Source: Actinopolymorpha alba DSM 45243 (GTDB lineage Bacteria; Actinomycetota; Actinomycetes; Propionibacteriales; Actinopolymorphaceae). Taken from it: a stretch of 64,000 bases of DNA. The position numbers and the translations under genes were made by a program. The stretch's first letter is position 1. Each line of letters opens with the position of its first letter. The stretch spans positions 220,074-284,073 of the forward strand of contig NZ_KB892746.1 of the NCBI RefSeq assembly GCF_000373925.1. Direction: 5' to 3'. Of this stretch, positions 40,028 to 52,831 are shown one piece after another. The notes beneath the pieces are model-generated. The model searched no databases and was not told where the DNA came from. It saw nothing but the letters and a program-made list of their open reading frames with translations.

Positions 40028-40402
40028 GTGCCCACGATCCAGCAGTTGGTCCGCAAGGGCCGCAAGGACAAGGTGTCCAAAAACAAGACGCCTGCGCTCA
40101 AGGGGTCGCCCCAGCGGCGCGGTGTGTGCACGCGCGTTTACACCACAACTCCTCGTAAGCCCAACTCCGCGCTTCGCAAGGTGGCCCGCGTCCGCCTGAC
40201 GAGCCAGATCGAGGTGACGGCTTACATCCCCGGCGTCGGCCACAATCTCCAGGAGCACTCGATGGTGCTCGTGCGCGGTGGCCGGGTGGCGGACCTCCCC
40301 GGTGTCCGTTACAAGATCGTCCGCGGCTCCCTCGACACCCAGGGTGTCAAGGGACGCAAGCAGGCGCGCAGCCGTTACGGCGCGAAGAAGGAGAAGAGCT
40401 AA
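40028..40402 (+). CDS. rpsL: 30S ribosomal protein S12
   Basis: 124 residues with GTG start, normal length. S12 sits in the decoding centre and sets accuracy; it is the streptomycin target site. Two classical positions are changed. The TTTPKKPNSA block reads [10 protein letters not shown], so residue 43 is Arg (codon CGT), and GGRVKDLPG reads GGRVADLPG, so residue 88 is Ala (GCG). Lys43Arg and changes at Lys88 give streptomycin resistance in many bacteria. The rest ([23 protein letters not shown]) is canonical. First gene of the str operon; its stop shares a base with rpsG (TAATG). Confidence 0.97.
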   Translation: MPTIQQLVRKGRKDKVSKNKTPALKGSPQRRGVCTRVYTTTPRKPNSALRKVARVRLTSQIEVTAYIPGVGHNLQEHSMVLVRGGRVADLPGVRYKIVRGSLDTQGVKGRKQARSRYGAKKEKS

Positions 40403-40872
40403 TGCCGCGCAAGGGCCCAGCTCCGAAGCGTCAGCCGATCGTGGACCCCGTCTACGCGTCGCCGCTGGTGAGTCAGCTGATCAGCAAGGTGCTCCGGAGC
40501 GGTAAGAAGCAGCTCGCTCAGCGGATTGTTTACACCGCGCTCGAGGGTTGCCGTGACAAGACCGGCACTGACCCGGTGATCACGCTGAAGCGTGCGCTCG
40601 ACAACGTCAAGCCGACCCTCGAGGTTCGCAGCCGGCGAGTCGGTGGCGCGACCTACCAGGTCCCGGTCGAGGTTCGCCCGTCCCGGTCGACCACCCTGGC
40701 CCTGCGGTGGCTGGTGAGCTACGCCCAGTCGCGGCGGGAGAAGGCCATGGCCGAGCGGCTGATGAACGAAATCCTGGACGCCTCCAACGGTCTCGGCGCG
40801 AGTGTGAAGCGGCGCGAGGACACCCACAAGATGGCGGAGTCCAACAAGGCGTTCGCGCACTACCGCTGGTAG
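40402..40872 (+). CDS. rpsG: 30S ribosomal protein S7
   Basis: 156 residues, normal length: [79 protein letters not shown]. It nucleates assembly of the 30S head and lines the E site. In E. coli it represses the str operon; no matching site is obvious here. It overlaps rpsL by one base and precedes fusA by 100 bases. Confidence 0.97.
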   Translation: MPRKGPAPKRQPIVDPVYASPLVSQLISKVLRSGKKQLAQRIVYTALEGCRDKTGTDPVITLKRALDNVKPTLEVRSRRVGGATYQVPVEVRPSRSTTLALRWLVSYAQSRREKAMAERLMNEILDASNGLGASVKRREDTHKMAESNKAFAHYRW

Positions 40873-40972
40873 GCCTGACGCATACGCCAAGGGCAGGAGA
40901 GCCGCCCCGCCGGCCGAGCACCCTGCGCCAATCTGCCAACTGCCGAGAACCCACGAAAGACCGACTAGCCTG

Positions 40973-43078
40973 ATGGCGACCGACCTTCGCACCGTCGACC
41001 TGGCCAAGGTCCGCAACATCGGAATCATGGCCCACATCGACGCGGGCAAGACCACGACGACCGAACGCATCCTGTTCTACACCGGCATCACCTACAAGAT
41101 CGGTGAGGTCCATGAGGGCGCGGCCACCATGGACTGGATGGAGCAGGAGCAGGAACGCGGTATCACGATCACCTCGGCCGCGACGACCGTCCACTGGAAA
41201 GACCACCAGATCAACATCATCGACACCCCCGGCCACGTCGACTTCACGGTCGAGGTGGAGCGCAACCTCCGGGTGCTCGACGGTGCGGTGGCAGTGTTCG
41301 ACGGCGTCGCTGGCGTCGAGCCGCAGTCGGAGACCGTGTGGCGGCAGGCCGAGAGGTATGGCGTGCCGCGGATGTGTTTCGTCAACAAGATGGACCGTGT
41401 GGGCGCCGAGTTCCACCGCTGCGTCGACATGATCTCGGACCGGCTGGGTGCTACTCCGCTCGTGGTGCAGATCCCTCTGGGCGCCGAGGCCGACTACATC
41501 GGCGTCGTCGACCTGGTACGCATGCGGGCGCTGACCTGGCGTGGCGAAACCAAGAAGGGCGAGGACTACGCCGTCGAGGAGATCCCCGCGACCCACGCGG
41601 AGGTCGCTCAGGAGTGGCGTGACCGGCTCTTCGAGACGTTGGCCGAGGCCGACGACGAGATCATGGAGCTCTACCTCGAGGGCATTGAGCCGACCGTCGA
41701 GCAGCTCGATGCGGGTATCCGCCGGGCGACGATCGCTAACAAGCTGACGCCCGTCCTCAACGGCACGGCGTTCAAGAACAAGGGCGTCCAGCCGCTCCTC
41801 GACGCGGTCCTGGCCTACCTCCCGTCGCCGCTCGACATCGGCAACGTCAAGGGTCTCTCGATGCGTAACGAGGAGGAGATCCTCGAGCGTGCTCCCGAGG
41901 AGGACGCGCCGCTCTCGGCCCTGGCGTTCAAGATCATGAGCGACCCCCACCTCGGCAAGTTGACCTACCTCCGGATCTACTCCGGCACGCTCACCGCCGG
42001 CACCCAGGTGCTCAACAGCACCAAGGACCGCAAGGAACGGATCGGCAAGATCTACCGCATGCACGCCAACAAGCGTGAGGAGATCGAGAAGGCTTCGGCC
42101 GGACAGATCGTCGCCGTCATGGGCCTCAAGCAGACCACGACGGGTGAGACGCTGTGCGGGCCCGAGGCGCCGATCATCCTGGAGTCGATGAACTTCCCGG
42201 CGCCGGTCATCTCGGTCGCGATCGAGCCCAAGACCAAGAGCGACCAGGAGAAGCTCTCTGGCGCCATTCAGCGGCTCGCCGAGGAAGACCCGACGTTCCA
42301 GGTGCGCACCGACCAGGAGACCGGTCAGACGATCATCTCCGGTATGGGCGAGCTGCACCTTGACATCCTGGTCGACCGGATGAAGCGGGAGTTCCGGGTC
42401 GAGGCGAATGTCGGTAAGCCGCAGGTCGCCTACCGCGAGACAATCCGCAAGAAGGTCGAGAAGGTCGAATACACCCACAAGAAGCAGACGGGTGGTTCGG
42501 GCCAGTTCGGCCGCGTCATCATCGACCTGGAGCCGACCGGCGGCGAGGGCGACGGCGGGTACGAGTTCGTCAACGCCGTCAGCGGTGGTCGAATCCCGAA
42601 GGAATACATTCCGGCGGTCGATGAGGGCATCCAGGAGGCCATGGAGTTCGGCGTCCTCGCCGGCTACCCGATGGTCGATGTCAAGGTGACCTTGAAGGAC
42701 GGCGCCTACCACGATGTCGACTCCTCAGAGCTGGCCTTCAAGATCGCCGGTTCGATGGCGTTCAAGGAAGCGGCCCGCCGCGCGGGCCCGACCTTGCTCG
42801 AGCCGATCATGAAGGTTGAGGTCACGACGCCCGATGACTATCTGGGTGATGTGATCGGTGATATCAACAGCCGCCGGGGCCACGTCCAGAAGATGGACGA
42901 GGCAGCTGGTAACCGCGTCGTCACCGCCCTGGTGCCGTTGTCGGAGACCTTCGGGTACGTTGGCGACTTGCGAAGCAAGACACAGGGTCGTGCCGTACCC
43001 CACATGGAGTTCCACTCGTACGCCGAGGTTCCGAGAACCGTCGCCGACGAGATCGTTAAGAAGGCACGGGGCGAATAA
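40973..43078 (+). CDS. fusA: Elongation factor G
   Basis: 701 residues. G-domain motifs [30 protein letters not shown] and NKMDR are intact, followed by domains II-V ([46 protein letters not shown]). It drives translocation and ribosome recycling. Fusidic-acid contact blocks ([15 protein letters not shown]) are the usual ones, in contrast to S12 and EF-Tu next door. Confidence 0.97.
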   Translation: MATDLRTVDLAKVRNIGIMAHIDAGKTTTTERILFYTGITYKIGEVHEGAATMDWMEQEQERGITITSAATTVHWKDHQINIIDTPGHVDFTVEVERNLRVLDGAVAVFDGVAGVEPQSETVWRQAERYGVPRMCFVNKMDRVGAEFHRCVDMISDRLGATPLVVQIPLGAEADYIGVVDLVRMRALTWRGETKKGEDYAVEEIPATHAEVAQEWRDRLFETLAEADDEIMELYLEGIEPTVEQLDAGIRRATIANKLTPVLNGTAFKNKGVQPLLDAVLAYLPSPLDIGNVKGLSMRNEEEILERAPEEDAPLSALAFKIMSDPHLGKLTYLRIYSGTLTAGTQVLNSTKDRKERIGKIYRMHANKREEIEKASAGQIVAVMGLKQTTTGETLCGPEAPIILESMNFPAPVISVAIEPKTKSDQEKLSGAIQRLAEEDPTFQVRTDQETGQTIISGMGELHLDILVDRMKREFRVEANVGKPQVAYRETIRKKVEKVEYTHKKQTGGSGQFGRVIIDLEPTGGEGDGGYEFVNAVSGGRIPKEYIPAVDEGIQEAMEFGVLAGYPMVDVKVTLKDGAYHDVDSSELAFKIAGSMAFKEAARRAGPTLLEPIMKVEVTTPDDYLGDVIGDINSRRGHVQKMDEAAGNRVVTALVPLSETFGYVGDLRSKTQGRAVPHMEFHSYAEVPRTVADEIVKKARGE

Positions 43079-43159
43079 GCACCCGAGCCGTTAGTCCCGT
43101 AAAAAGTTCCGCGCCTAATCTGTACGGCGTAGATAGCAAGAAACCAGGAGGAGCCCGAA

Positions 43160-44356
<1,197 letters not shown>

Positions 44357-44366
44357 GTTCCAGTGC

Positions 44367-44404
44367 AGGCGGGGTGGGCCGCGTCATCGCGGCCCACCCC
44401 GCCT
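44367..44404 (+). terminator. Terminator after tuf
   Basis: Perfect 17-bp stem (44367-44383 with 44388-44404) with loop TCAT; arms AGGCGGGGTGGG and CCCACCCCGCCT. It closes the str operon. Confidence 0.9.
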
Positions 44405-44421
44405 GGCTGAGAGGGCCCGGA

Positions 44422-44451
44422 TTGGTCAAGAACCGGGCACTCTGGCATACT
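44422..44451 (+). promoter_or_regulatory. S10 operon promoter
   Basis: TTGGTC (44422-44427), 18-bp spacer, CATACT (44446-44451). It predicts a leader of nearly 390 bases before rpsJ, unusually long. A second promoter inside the leader is possible. Confidence 0.55.
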
Positions 44452-44457
44452 GGCGCA

Positions 44458-44845
44458 GTTGCCTACGGCGGGCCGCCGAGGCGTGCGCGCGTGGAAGTTC
44501 GTCTTCCGCCAGCACCGCCGATCCGGAGACCCCGCCCTGTTCCCGGGATGACCCCGAGAGGCTGGACCGAGACTGGTCGGGCCTTTGGGGCGAATCACGG
44601 GACAACTTCGCGCTCGGCTTGGCCGGGCCTCTGATCTCCCTCGTGGATTCCAGAACATGGGATTCATGCGGCCTGGGTATGCGACACACCCGACCGCGGG
44701 GGTCGGAGACCGCAGTCGAACGTGAACTCGCGGGGCTCCACCCGGAGCCTCACGAGCCATCCGGGCCGCGGCCATCCGGAAGCTTCCGGGCGGCACTCGG
44801 GGGCCGACCAGCTCCCGGCGTACGAGAGAAGGACGCGAAACAGCC
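44458..44845 (+). promoter_or_regulatory. Long 5' leader of the S10 operon
   Basis: No gene is seen. It holds the 22-base motif shared with the rpsL leader (44681-44702), whose end forms a hairpin CCGACC-GCGGG-GGTCGG (44690-44706), and a 14-bp palindrome CCGGAAGCTTCCGG (44776-44789). S10 leaders of other bacteria are bound by L4; whether this one is cannot be told from sequence. Confidence 0.5.
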
Positions 44846-45154
44846 ATGGCGGGACAGAAGATCCGCATCAGGCTCAAGGCCTACGACCACCAGGTCATCG
44901 ACACCTCGGCGCGCAAGATCGTCGACACGGTGACCCGGACGGGCGCGAAAATCGCCGGGCCGGTGCCGCTGCCCACCGAAAAGAACGTCTTCTGCGTCAT
45001 CCGCTCGCCGCACAAGCACAAGGACAGCCGCGAGCACTTTGAGATGCGGACGCACAAGCGACTCATCGACATCATTGACCCCACGCCCAAGACAGTCGAC
45101 TCGCTCATGCGGCTCGACCTGCCGGCGGGTGTCGACATCGAGATCAAGCTCTGA
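44846..45154 (+). CDS. rpsJ: 30S ribosomal protein S10
   Basis: 102 residues, normal length: [50 protein letters not shown]. It is part of the 30S head and the partner of NusG in coupling. The loop RSPHKYKDSRE reads [11 protein letters not shown]: residue 58 is His where Tyr is usual, a loop where tigecycline resistance changes are known. First gene of the S10 operon. Confidence 0.96.
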   Translation: MAGQKIRIRLKAYDHQVIDTSARKIVDTVTRTGAKIAGPVPLPTEKNVFCVIRSPHKHKDSREHFEMRTHKRLIDIIDPTPKTVDSLMRLDLPAGVDIEIKL

Positions 45155-45165
45155 GGGACGCACCT

Positions 45166-45834
45166 ATGAGCAGCGTGAAGAGTGTGCAAGGCGCGGCGCG
45201 CGAGGTACGCGGCCTGCTGGGCGAAAAGGTCGGCATGACGCAGGTCTGGGACGACCAGAACCGCCTCATCCCGGTGACCGTCGTCAAGGCGGGCCCCTGT
45301 GTCGTCACCCAGGTACGCACGCCCGCGAGGGACGGCTACTCGGCGGTCCAGATCGCCTTCGGCGCCATCGACCCTCGCAAGGTCAACAAGCCCGACCAGG
45401 GGCACTTCGCCAAGGCAGGCGTGACGCCTCGCCGCCACGTGGTTGAGCTCCGGACGGCCGACGCGGCCTCCTACACCGCGGGCCAGGAGATCACCGCTGA
45501 GGTGTTCGAGGTCGGCGAGAAGGTCGACGTGACGGCGACGAGCAAGGGCCACGGATTCGCGGGCGTCATGAAGCGCCACGGCTTCCACGGCCTGCGGGCG
45601 AGCCACGGTGTGGAGCGCAAGCACCGCTCCCCGGGCTCCATCGGCGCGTGCGCCACCCCAGGCCGGGTGTTCAAGGGCCTGAAGATGGCCGGCCGGATGG
45701 GCGGCGTCCGGGTGACGACGCAGAACGTCACGGTGCAGGCGGTGGACGCTGAGAAGGGCCTCGTCCTGCTCAAGGGCGCGGTTCCGGGTGCCCGCGGTGG
45801 CCTGGTGCTCATCCGCAACGCGGTGAAGGGATAG
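45166..45834 (+). CDS. rplC: 50S ribosomal protein L3
   Basis: 222 residues: [77 protein letters not shown]. The finger loop near the peptidyl transferase centre is the usual actinobacterial type (AGRMGG). Start ATG eleven bases after rpsJ. Confidence 0.96.
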   Translation: MSSVKSVQGAAREVRGLLGEKVGMTQVWDDQNRLIPVTVVKAGPCVVTQVRTPARDGYSAVQIAFGAIDPRKVNKPDQGHFAKAGVTPRRHVVELRTADAASYTAGQEITAEVFEVGEKVDVTATSKGHGFAGVMKRHGFHGLRASHGVERKHRSPGSIGACATPGRVFKGLKMAGRMGGVRVTTQNVTVQAVDAEKGLVLLKGAVPGARGGLVLIRNAVKG

Positions 45835-45840
45835 GCCAAA

Positions 45841-46524
45841 GTGACAGCGAGCATCGACGTACTCGACAACGCCGGCGCCAAGGCTGGCAGTCTCGAGCTC
45901 CCGGCGGACATCTTCGACGTCCAGGTCAACGTGCCGCTCATCCACCAGGTCGTCGTTGGTCAGCTGGCGGCAGCCCGTCAGGGCACGCACGCCACCAAGA
46001 GCCGCGGCCAGGTGTCCGGCGGCGGCGCGAAGCCTTACCGCCAGAAGGGCACCGGTCGGGCCCGGCAGGGTTCGCGGCGGGCGCCGCAGTTCGCCGGCGG
46101 TGGCATAGTGCACGGCCCGCAGCCGCGCTCCTACAACCAGCGGACGCCCAAAAAGATGAAGGCGGCGGCACTTCGCGGCGCACTTTCTGACCGTGCTCGC
46201 CACGGACGGGTGCACGTGGTGACGTCCCTCATCGAGGGCGACGTCCCATCGACCAAGCAGGCGTTGGCGGTCCTGCGCAAGGTGTCGTCCAGCAGCCACG
46301 TGCTGGTCGTTCTCGAGCGGGGCGACGAGCTGACCTGGCTGAGCCTGCGCAACGCTCCGGAGGTCCACCTCCTCGTCGCTGACCAGCTCAACACCTACGA
46401 CGTGTTGACGTCCGACGAGGTGATCTTCACGACCGGGGCGTACGCGGCCTTCACGGGTGCCGAGGCGGACAGCGGCGCCGCAGAGGCGAAGAAGTCGACA
46501 GACGCAGGGGAGGCTGACGCATGA
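45841..46524 (+). CDS. rplD: 50S ribosomal protein L4
   Basis: 227 residues, GTG start. The tunnel loop [20 protein letters not shown] is normal at macrolide positions, unlike L22. The C-terminus has an Ala/Glu/Ser extension. In other bacteria it controls the S10 operon. Its end overlaps rplW by four bases (ATGA). Confidence 0.95.
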   Translation: MTASIDVLDNAGAKAGSLELPADIFDVQVNVPLIHQVVVGQLAAARQGTHATKSRGQVSGGGAKPYRQKGTGRARQGSRRAPQFAGGGIVHGPQPRSYNQRTPKKMKAAALRGALSDRARHGRVHVVTSLIEGDVPSTKQALAVLRKVSSSSHVLVVLERGDELTWLSLRNAPEVHLLVADQLNTYDVLTSDEVIFTTGAYAAFTGAEADSGAAEAKKSTDAGEADA

Positions 46525-46826
46525 GCAACCTTCACAAGGACCACCGCGACGTCCTCGTCGCGCCGGTGATCAGCGAGAAGAGCTACGGCCTCCTCGACCA
46601 GAACAAGTACACCTTCCTGGTGGCGCCGGGCGCCAACAAGACCGAGATCAAGATCGCGGTCGAGAAGGTGTTCAACGTCAAGGTCACGGGTGTCAACACG
46701 CTCAACCGTCAAGGCAAGCGCCGCCGTACCCGCTATGGCTGGGGCCAGCGTGCGGCCACCAAGCGGGCGGTCGTGACCGTGGCTGACGGTCAGCGGATCG
46801 ACATCTTCGGCGGACCGGTTTCGTAG
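46521..46826 (+). CDS. rplW: 50S ribosomal protein L23
   Basis: 101 residues: [53 protein letters not shown]. It lies at the tunnel exit and docks SRP and trigger factor. ATGA overlap with rplD, 16 bases before rplB. Confidence 0.96.
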   Translation: MSNLHKDHRDVLVAPVISEKSYGLLDQNKYTFLVAPGANKTEIKIAVEKVFNVKVTGVNTLNRQGKRRRTRYGWGQRAATKRAVVTVADGQRIDIFGGPVS

Positions 46827-46842
46827 GGCTAAGGACTGACGA

Positions 46843-47676
46843 ATGGCAATCCGTAAGTACAAGCCGACGACGCCGGGCCGTCGTGGCGCGAGCGTCTCGG
46901 ACTTCGCAGAGATCACGCGAACGAGTCCCGAGAAGTCGCTGCTGCGTCCCCTTCCCAAGAAGGGCGGCCGTAACAACCACGGTCGGGTGACGACGCGGCA
47001 CCAGGGCGGCGGTCACAAGCGGGCCTACCGCCTGATCGACTTCCGTCGGTACGACAAGGACGGCGTTCCGGCCAAGGTCGCTCACATCGAGTACGACCCC
47101 AACCGCACGGCGCGGATCGCGCTGCTCCACTACGTGGACGGCGAGAAGCGCTACATCATCGCGCCGGCGCGGCTCAACCAGGGCCAGCGGGTCGAGAGCG
47201 GTCCGGGTGCCGACATCAAGCCGGGTAACAACCTGCCGCTGCGCAACATCCCGGTCGGCACCACCGTGCACGCGATCGAGCTCCGTCCCGGTGGCGGCGC
47301 CAAGATCGGCCGGTCGGCGGGTGCGAGCGTCCAGCTGGTCGCCAAGGAGGGCGCGATGGCGTCGCTCCGGATGCCTTCCGGTGAGATCCGGATGGTCGAC
47401 GTCCGGTGCCGCGCGACCGTCGGCGAGGTCGGGAATGCCGAGCAGAGCAACATCTCGCTCGGCAAGGCCGGCCGGGCCCGCTGGAAGGGCAAGCGGCCGT
47501 CGGTCCGAGGCGTCGCGATGAACCCCGTCGACCACCCGCTCGGTGGTGGCGAGGGTAAGTCCTCCGGTGGTCGCCACCCGGTGTCGCCGTGGGGTAAGCC
47601 CGAGGGTCGTACCCGCCGGCGTAAGCCAAGTGATCGACTGATCGTCCGTCGTCGCAAGAGCGGCAAGCAGCGGTAG
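46843..47676 (+). CDS. rplB: 50S ribosomal protein L2
   Basis: 277 residues: [50 protein letters not shown], and the C-terminal [17 protein letters not shown] loop reaching the peptidyl transferase centre, with the conserved His (VDHP). Normal length. Confidence 0.97.
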   Translation: MAIRKYKPTTPGRRGASVSDFAEITRTSPEKSLLRPLPKKGGRNNHGRVTTRHQGGGHKRAYRLIDFRRYDKDGVPAKVAHIEYDPNRTARIALLHYVDGEKRYIIAPARLNQGQRVESGPGADIKPGNNLPLRNIPVGTTVHAIELRPGGGAKIGRSAGASVQLVAKEGAMASLRMPSGEIRMVDVRCRATVGEVGNAEQSNISLGKAGRARWKGKRPSVRGVAMNPVDHPLGGGEGKSSGGRHPVSPWGKPEGRTRRRKPSDRLIVRRRKSGKQR

Positions 47677-47690
47677 AAGGAGCCTGAACG

Positions 47691-47972
47691 ATGCCACGCA
47701 GCCTCAAGAAGGGCCCCTTCGTGGATGACCACCTGATCAAGAAGGTGCTCGTCCAGAACGACAAGGGGACCAAGCAGGTCATCAAGACCTGGTCGCGCCG
47801 CTCGATGATCGTGCCAGCCATGCTCGGCCACACGATCGCCGTTCACGATGGGCGCAAGCACGTACCAGTCTTCGTGACCGAAGCGATGGTCGGGCACAAG
47901 CTCGGCGAGTTCGCGCCGACCCGGACCTTCCGTGGCCACGAGAAGGATGACCGAAGGAGCCGGCGCCGGTGA
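47691..47972 (+). CDS. rpsS: 30S ribosomal protein S19
   Basis: 93 residues: [55 protein letters not shown]. It binds the 30S head with S13. Its stop overlaps rplV GTG as GTGA. Confidence 0.96.
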   Translation: MPRSLKKGPFVDDHLIKKVLVQNDKGTKQVIKTWSRRSMIVPAMLGHTIAVHDGRKHVPVFVTEAMVGHKLGEFAPTRTFRGHEKDDRRSRRR

Positions 47973-48384
47973 CCGCGACAGTCAGGAGTGACGAGATGGA
48001 AGCGGCCGTGGAAGCACGCGCCGTGGCTCGGTTCGTCCGTATGACGCCCAGCAAGGTGCGACGGGTGGTCGACCTTATTCGCGGCCTGCGGGCCGAGGAG
48101 GCGGTGAACCTCCTGAGGTTCGCACCCCAGGCGGCCAGCGAGCCGGTTCGCAAGGTGCTCGAGAGCGCCATGGCGAACGCCCAGAACAACCTCCAGCTCA
48201 ACCAGAGCACGCTGCGGGTCGCTCGGGCGTACGTCGACGAGGGCCCGACCATGAAGCGCTGGCGGGCGCGCGCGCAGGGCCGACCGGGCCCGCTGCAGAT
48301 GCGCACCTGCCACATCACGGTGGTCGTCGAGCCCGGTGAGGACCAGGCGCCTGCCACCCAGAAGAGGAACAGGAGGGCCCGATA

Positions 48385-48385
<1 letters not shown>
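47969..48385 (+). CDS. rplV: 50S ribosomal protein L22
   Basis: 138 residues. The globular part is normal ([20 protein letters not shown]). The long beta-hairpin that lines the exit tunnel is not: where actinobacteria usually have a sequence like GRAYRIxKRTSHITVVV, this protein has [17 protein letters not shown], with W before it ([10 protein letters not shown]). Two prolines and loss of the conserved K-R-T-S block are unusual at the site of macrolide and streptogramin contact. GTG 47969 (overlap with rpsS) is chosen; ATG 47996 is possible. Confidence 0.93.
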
Positions 48386-49230
<845 letters not shown>

Positions 49231-49232
49231 GG

Positions 49233-49652
49233 ATGCTTATCCCCCGGAAGGTCAAGCACCGCAAGCAGCACAGCCCCAAGCGCAGTGGTATGGCGAAGGG
49301 CGGCACCTCGGTGTCGTTCGGTGAGTACGGCATCCAGGCGCTGGAGGCCCACTACGTCACCAACCGGCAGATCGAGTCAGCGCGTATCGCCATGACCCGG
49401 CACATCAAGCGTGGCGGCAAGGTGTGGATCAACATCTTCCCTGACCGTCCGCTGACCAAGAAGCCCGCCGAGACCCGGATGGGTTCCGGTAAGGGTTCGC
49501 CGGAGTGGTGGATCGCCAACATCAAGCCCGGTCGGGTGATGTTCGAGCTGTCCTACCCGAACGAAACGGTGGCTCGTGAGGCGCTGCTGCGGGCGATCCA
49601 CAAGCTGCCCATGAAGTGCCGCATCGTGAAGCGCGAAGCAGGTGAAGGCTGA
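49233..49652 (+). CDS. rplP: 50S ribosomal protein L16
   Basis: 139 residues: [73 protein letters not shown]. It helps place tRNA in the A site. Normal at orthosomycin-related positions. Its TGA shares a base with rpmC ATG. Confidence 0.97.
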   Translation: MLIPRKVKHRKQHSPKRSGMAKGGTSVSFGEYGIQALEAHYVTNRQIESARIAMTRHIKRGGKVWINIFPDRPLTKKPAETRMGSGKGSPEWWIANIKPGRVMFELSYPNETVAREALLRAIHKLPMKCRIVKREAGEG

Positions 49653-49900
49653 TGGCCATGACGTCGAAGGCCACGGAGCTGCGCAACCTCGGCGAAGAGG
49701 AGCTTGCCGACAAGCTGCGTGAGGCGAAGGAAGAGCTGTTCAACCTTCGTTTCCAGGCGGCGACCGGCCAGCTCGAAAGCCACGGTCGGCTGCGTACTGT
49801 CAAGCGGGAGATCGCGCGGATCTACACGGTGATGCGGGAGCGTGAGCTCGGCATCATCAGTCCGGTCGAGCCCGAGCCGACGGCTGAGGGAGCGGCATGA
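49652..49900 (+). CDS. rpmC: 50S ribosomal protein L29
   Basis: 82 residues: [59 protein letters not shown] small helical protein near the tunnel exit. ATG 49652 is used (TGATG overlap); ATG 49658 is also possible. ATGA overlap with rpsQ. Confidence 0.95.
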   Translation: MAMTSKATELRNLGEEELADKLREAKEELFNLRFQAATGQLESHGRLRTVKREIARIYTVMRERELGIISPVEPEPTAEGAA

Positions 49901-50211
49901 GCACGAACGAAGAGGTGGGATCGGTGGCCGCCCAGGCAAGCGCCGAGACGACCGGCCAGAAGCGTGGCTTCCGTAAGTCCCGCGAGGGTCTCGTCGTCAG
50001 CGACAAGATGAACAAGACCGTCGTGGTCGAGGTTGAGGACCGCGTCAAGCACGCCCTGTACGGCAAGGTCATGCGCCGCACCAACCGGCTCAAGGCCCAC
50101 GACGAGGCCAACGAGTGCGGCGTGGGCGACCGGGTGCTGCTGATGGAGACCCGGCCTCTGTCGGCAACCAAGCGGTGGCGTGTCGTCGAGATTCTCGAGA
50201 AGGCCAAGTAA
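49897..50211 (+). CDS. rpsQ: 30S ribosomal protein S17
   Basis: 104 residues; core [60 protein letters not shown]. The N-terminal extension of about 25 residues is usual for actinobacteria. It binds 16S helix 11. Confidence 0.96.
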   Translation: MSTNEEVGSVAAQASAETTGQKRGFRKSREGLVVSDKMNKTVVVEVEDRVKHALYGKVMRRTNRLKAHDEANECGVGDRVLLMETRPLSATKRWRVVEILEKAK

Positions 50212-50258
50212 CGAAGGACTCGACCGGCGCGCCCGGTCGTTCGAATGGGAGAACTGCC

Positions 50259-50627
50259 GTGATCCAGCAGGAGTCGCGACTGAAGGTCGCCGACAACACG
50301 GGTGCTAAGGAGATCCTGTGCATCCGTGTGCTCGGTGGCTCCGGTCGGCGCTACGCCGGGATCGGTGACGTCATCGTCGCCACCGTCAAGGACGCCATCC
50401 CCGGTGGAAACGTCAAGAAGGGCGAGGTCGTCAAGGCCGTCGTCGTGCGCACCGTGAAGGAGCGCCGCCGTCCGGACGGGTCTTACATCCGCTTCGACGA
50501 GAACGCCGCGGTTCTGCTGAAGAACGACGGCGAGCCGCGCGGGACTCGTATCTTCGGGCCGGTCGGTCGCGAGCTTCGCGAGAAGCGCTACATGCGGATC
50601 ATTTCGCTCGCCCCGGAGGTGCTCTGA
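50259..50627 (+). CDS. rplN: 50S ribosomal protein L14
   Basis: 122 residues: [82 protein letters not shown] 50259 is chosen because the L14 fold begins there and GGAG lies nine bases upstream; the open frame further upstream has no similarity. First of the spc group. Confidence 0.96.
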   Translation: MIQQESRLKVADNTGAKEILCIRVLGGSGRRYAGIGDVIVATVKDAIPGGNVKKGEVVKAVVVRTVKERRRPDGSYIRFDENAAVLLKNDGEPRGTRIFGPVGRELREKRYMRIISLAPEVL

Positions 50628-50629
50628 CC

Positions 50630-51013
50630 ATGACACAGGTCAAGAAGTCGTTGCACATCAAGAAGGGTGACGTCGTACGCGTCACGGTCGGTCGCGACCG
50701 CGGCGTCGAGGGCAAGGTCATCGAGGTCGACCCGGCCCGCGGCCGAGTGTTCGTCGAGGGCGCCAACCGCGTCAAGCGGCACACCAAGGTTGTGCAGGGG
50801 AGCGGGCGCCAGGGCACCACGGGCGGCATCGTGACCCAGGAGGCGTCGATTCCGGTCTCCAACGTCACGCTGCTCGTCGAGGTCGACGGCAAGAAGGTGC
50901 CGACCCGGGTGGGTTATGAGCGGCGTGAGGTCGAGAAGCGCCGCGCCGACGGTTCGACGTACACCGGCTACCGCAGTGTGCGGATCGCGCGGAAGACCGG
51001 CGAGGAGATCTGA
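50630..51013 (+). CDS. rplX: 50S ribosomal protein L24
   Basis: 127 residues with the KOW motif [20 protein letters not shown] and [20 protein letters not shown]. It is longer than E. coli L24 at the C-terminus ([19 protein letters not shown]). An assembly initiator of the 50S subunit. Two bases after rplN. Confidence 0.95.
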   Translation: MTQVKKSLHIKKGDVVRVTVGRDRGVEGKVIEVDPARGRVFVEGANRVKRHTKVVQGSGRQGTTGGIVTQEASIPVSNVTLLVEVDGKKVPTRVGYERREVEKRRADGSTYTGYRSVRIARKTGEEI

Positions 51014-51014
51014 G

Positions 51015-51584
51015 ATGACCGCTACAACCGATCAGCGGGTGGCGCCGCGGCTCAAGCTGCGCTACCGCGGCGAGGTCGCGCCGGCACTGCGTGAGCAGTT
51101 CGGTTTCGGCAACCCGATGCAGGTGCCGACGGTGACGAAGGTCATCGTCAACATGGGTGTCGGGGAGGCCGCGCGCGACTCGAAGCTCATCGAGGGCGCG
51201 GTGCGTGACCTCACCGGCATCACGGGACAGAAGCCGACCGTGACCCGGGCGCGCAAGTCGATCGCGCAGTTCAAGCTGCGTGAGGGCATGCCGATCGGCG
51301 CGCACGTGACCTTGCGTGGCGACCGGATGTGGGAGTTCCTGGACCGCCTAGTGTCGCTCGCGCTGCCCCGTATCCGCGACTTCCGCGGACTGTCGCCCCG
51401 GCAGTTCGACGGTCGTGGCAACTACACGTTCGGTCTCACGGAGCAGGTGATGTTCCACGAGATCGACCCTGACAAGATCGACCGGTCGCGCGGCATGGAC
51501 ATCACCGTCGTGACGACCGCGTCGAACGACGCGGAGGGGCGCGCTCTCCTCCGGCAGCTCGGCTTCCCGTTCAAGGAGTCCTGA
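51015..51584 (+). CDS. rplE: 50S ribosomal protein L5
   Basis: 189 residues: [73 protein letters not shown] 51015 follows the rplX stop directly. It binds 5S rRNA and the central protuberance. Confidence 0.96.
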   Translation: MTATTDQRVAPRLKLRYRGEVAPALREQFGFGNPMQVPTVTKVIVNMGVGEAARDSKLIEGAVRDLTGITGQKPTVTRARKSIAQFKLREGMPIGAHVTLRGDRMWEFLDRLVSLALPRIRDFRGLSPRQFDGRGNYTFGLTEQVMFHEIDPDKIDRSRGMDITVVTTASNDAEGRALLRQLGFPFKES

Positions 51585-51585
51585 C

Positions 51586-51771
51586 GTGGCAAAGACCGCC
51601 CTGATCAACAAGGCGAAGGCCAAGCCGAAGTTCTCGGTGCGTGCCTACACCCGCTGCCAGCGCTGCGGGCGACCGAAGGCAGTGTTCCGGAAGTTCGGGC
51701 TCTGCCGGATCTGCCTGCGTGAGATGGCGCACCGTGGCGAGCTGCCCGGCGTCACCAAGAGCAGCTGGTAG
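51586..51771 (+). CDS. rpsN: 30S ribosomal protein S14, zinc-binding type
   Basis: 61 residues, the short zinc form (S14Z): Cys24, Cys27, Cys40 and Cys43 in [23 protein letters not shown] start immediately after rplE. Many actinobacteria have a second zinc-free copy elsewhere; none is in this window. Confidence 0.96.
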   Translation: MAKTALINKAKAKPKFSVRAYTRCQRCGRPKAVFRKFGLCRICLREMAHRGELPGVTKSSW

Positions 51772-51852
51772 TCCACCACACCGCCTTCGGGACCCTTCTA
51801 GTCGCCGTAGGTCCGATCAGTCGGAAACCACGGCGGGAAAGTAGCGAGACCA

Positions 51853-52260
51853 ATGAGCATGACCGATCCGATCGCAGACATGCTGACTCGTCTGCGCAAC
51901 GCCAACCAGGCGTACCACGACACCGCGTCCATGCCTTACAGCAAGCTCAAGTCGGGTATCGCGGAGATCCTCCAGCAGGAGGGTTACATCGCCGGCTGGC
52001 GCGTGGAGGAGCCGGAGGCGGGCGCCGTCGGCAAGACACTTGTGCTGCAGCTGCGCTTCGGCCTCAGCCGTGAGCGGTCGATCGCGGGCATCCGGCGGAT
52101 CTCCAAGCCGGGCCTGCGGGTCTACGCCAAGTCGACGGGGCTGCCCAAGGTGCTCGGTGGTCTGGGCATCGCGATCATTTCGACGTCGCAGGGTTTGCTG
52201 ACCGACAAGCAGGCCAGCAAGCGTCGCGTGGGCGGCGAAGTCGTCGCCTACGTGTGGTGA
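51853..52260 (+). CDS. rpsH: 30S ribosomal protein S8
   Basis: 135 residues: [80 protein letters not shown]. In E. coli it represses the spc operon. It follows an 81-base gap after rpsN. ATG 51853 is used; ATG 51859 is possible. Confidence 0.96.
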   Translation: MSMTDPIADMLTRLRNANQAYHDTASMPYSKLKSGIAEILQQEGYIAGWRVEEPEAGAVGKTLVLQLRFGLSRERSIAGIRRISKPGLRVYAKSTGLPKVLGGLGIAIISTSQGLLTDKQASKRRVGGEVVAYVW

Positions 52261-52288
52261 CGGGAACGGGAAGGAGGAAGGACGCCAC

Positions 52289-52828
52289 ATGTCCCGCATC
52301 GGAAAGCTCCCGATCCCGGTGCCTTCGGGTGTCGACGTGGCCGTCGACGGCCGCACTGTCACCGTGAAGGGCCCGAAGGGCAGCCTCGCGCACACGGTCG
52401 CGGACCCCATCGAGGTGCACCAGGGCGACGGAGAGCTCGAGGTCAAGCGCCCCAATGACGAGCGCAAGAGCAAGGAGCTCCACGGGCTCACTCGGACGCT
52501 CATCGCCAACATGATTACAGGCGTGACACAGGGCTACGAACGCAAGCTCGAGATCGTCGGCGTCGGTTACCGCGTGGTGCCGAAGGGCCCGACACAGCTC
52601 GAGCTCTCGCTCGGATACAGCCACTCCATCACCTTCGACGCGCCTGAGGGTGTGTCGTTCACGGTGGAGTCCGCCACCAAGTTCTCGGTGTCCGGGATCA
52701 ACAAGCAGCAGGTCGGCGAGGTCGCCGCCAATATCCGGAAGCTCCGGAAGCCGGAGCCCTACAAGGGCAAGGGCATTCGGTACGCGGGCGAGCAGGTCCG
52801 CCGCAAGGTCGGAAAGGCTGGTAAGTAA
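52289..52828 (+). CDS. rplF: 50S ribosomal protein L6
   Basis: 179 residues: [74 protein letters not shown]. It binds near the sarcin-ricin loop. AAGGAGGAAGG lies upstream. Confidence 0.97.
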   Translation: MSRIGKLPIPVPSGVDVAVDGRTVTVKGPKGSLAHTVADPIEVHQGDGELEVKRPNDERKSKELHGLTRTLIANMITGVTQGYERKLEIVGVGYRVVPKGPTQLELSLGYSHSITFDAPEGVSFTVESATKFSVSGINKQQVGEVAANIRKLRKPEPYKGKGIRYAGEQVRRKVGKAGK

Positions 52829-52831
52829 CCG

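Noticed and set aside
40028..40402. S12 Val70 in IPGVGHN as a further unusual residue
   Set aside because: Val occurs here in many actinobacteria in my memory of the family; not informative.
43085..43140. A separate tuf promoter in the fusA-tuf gap
   Set aside because: TAATCT and TAGATA look like -10 boxes but their -35 partners are poor; left as unproven.
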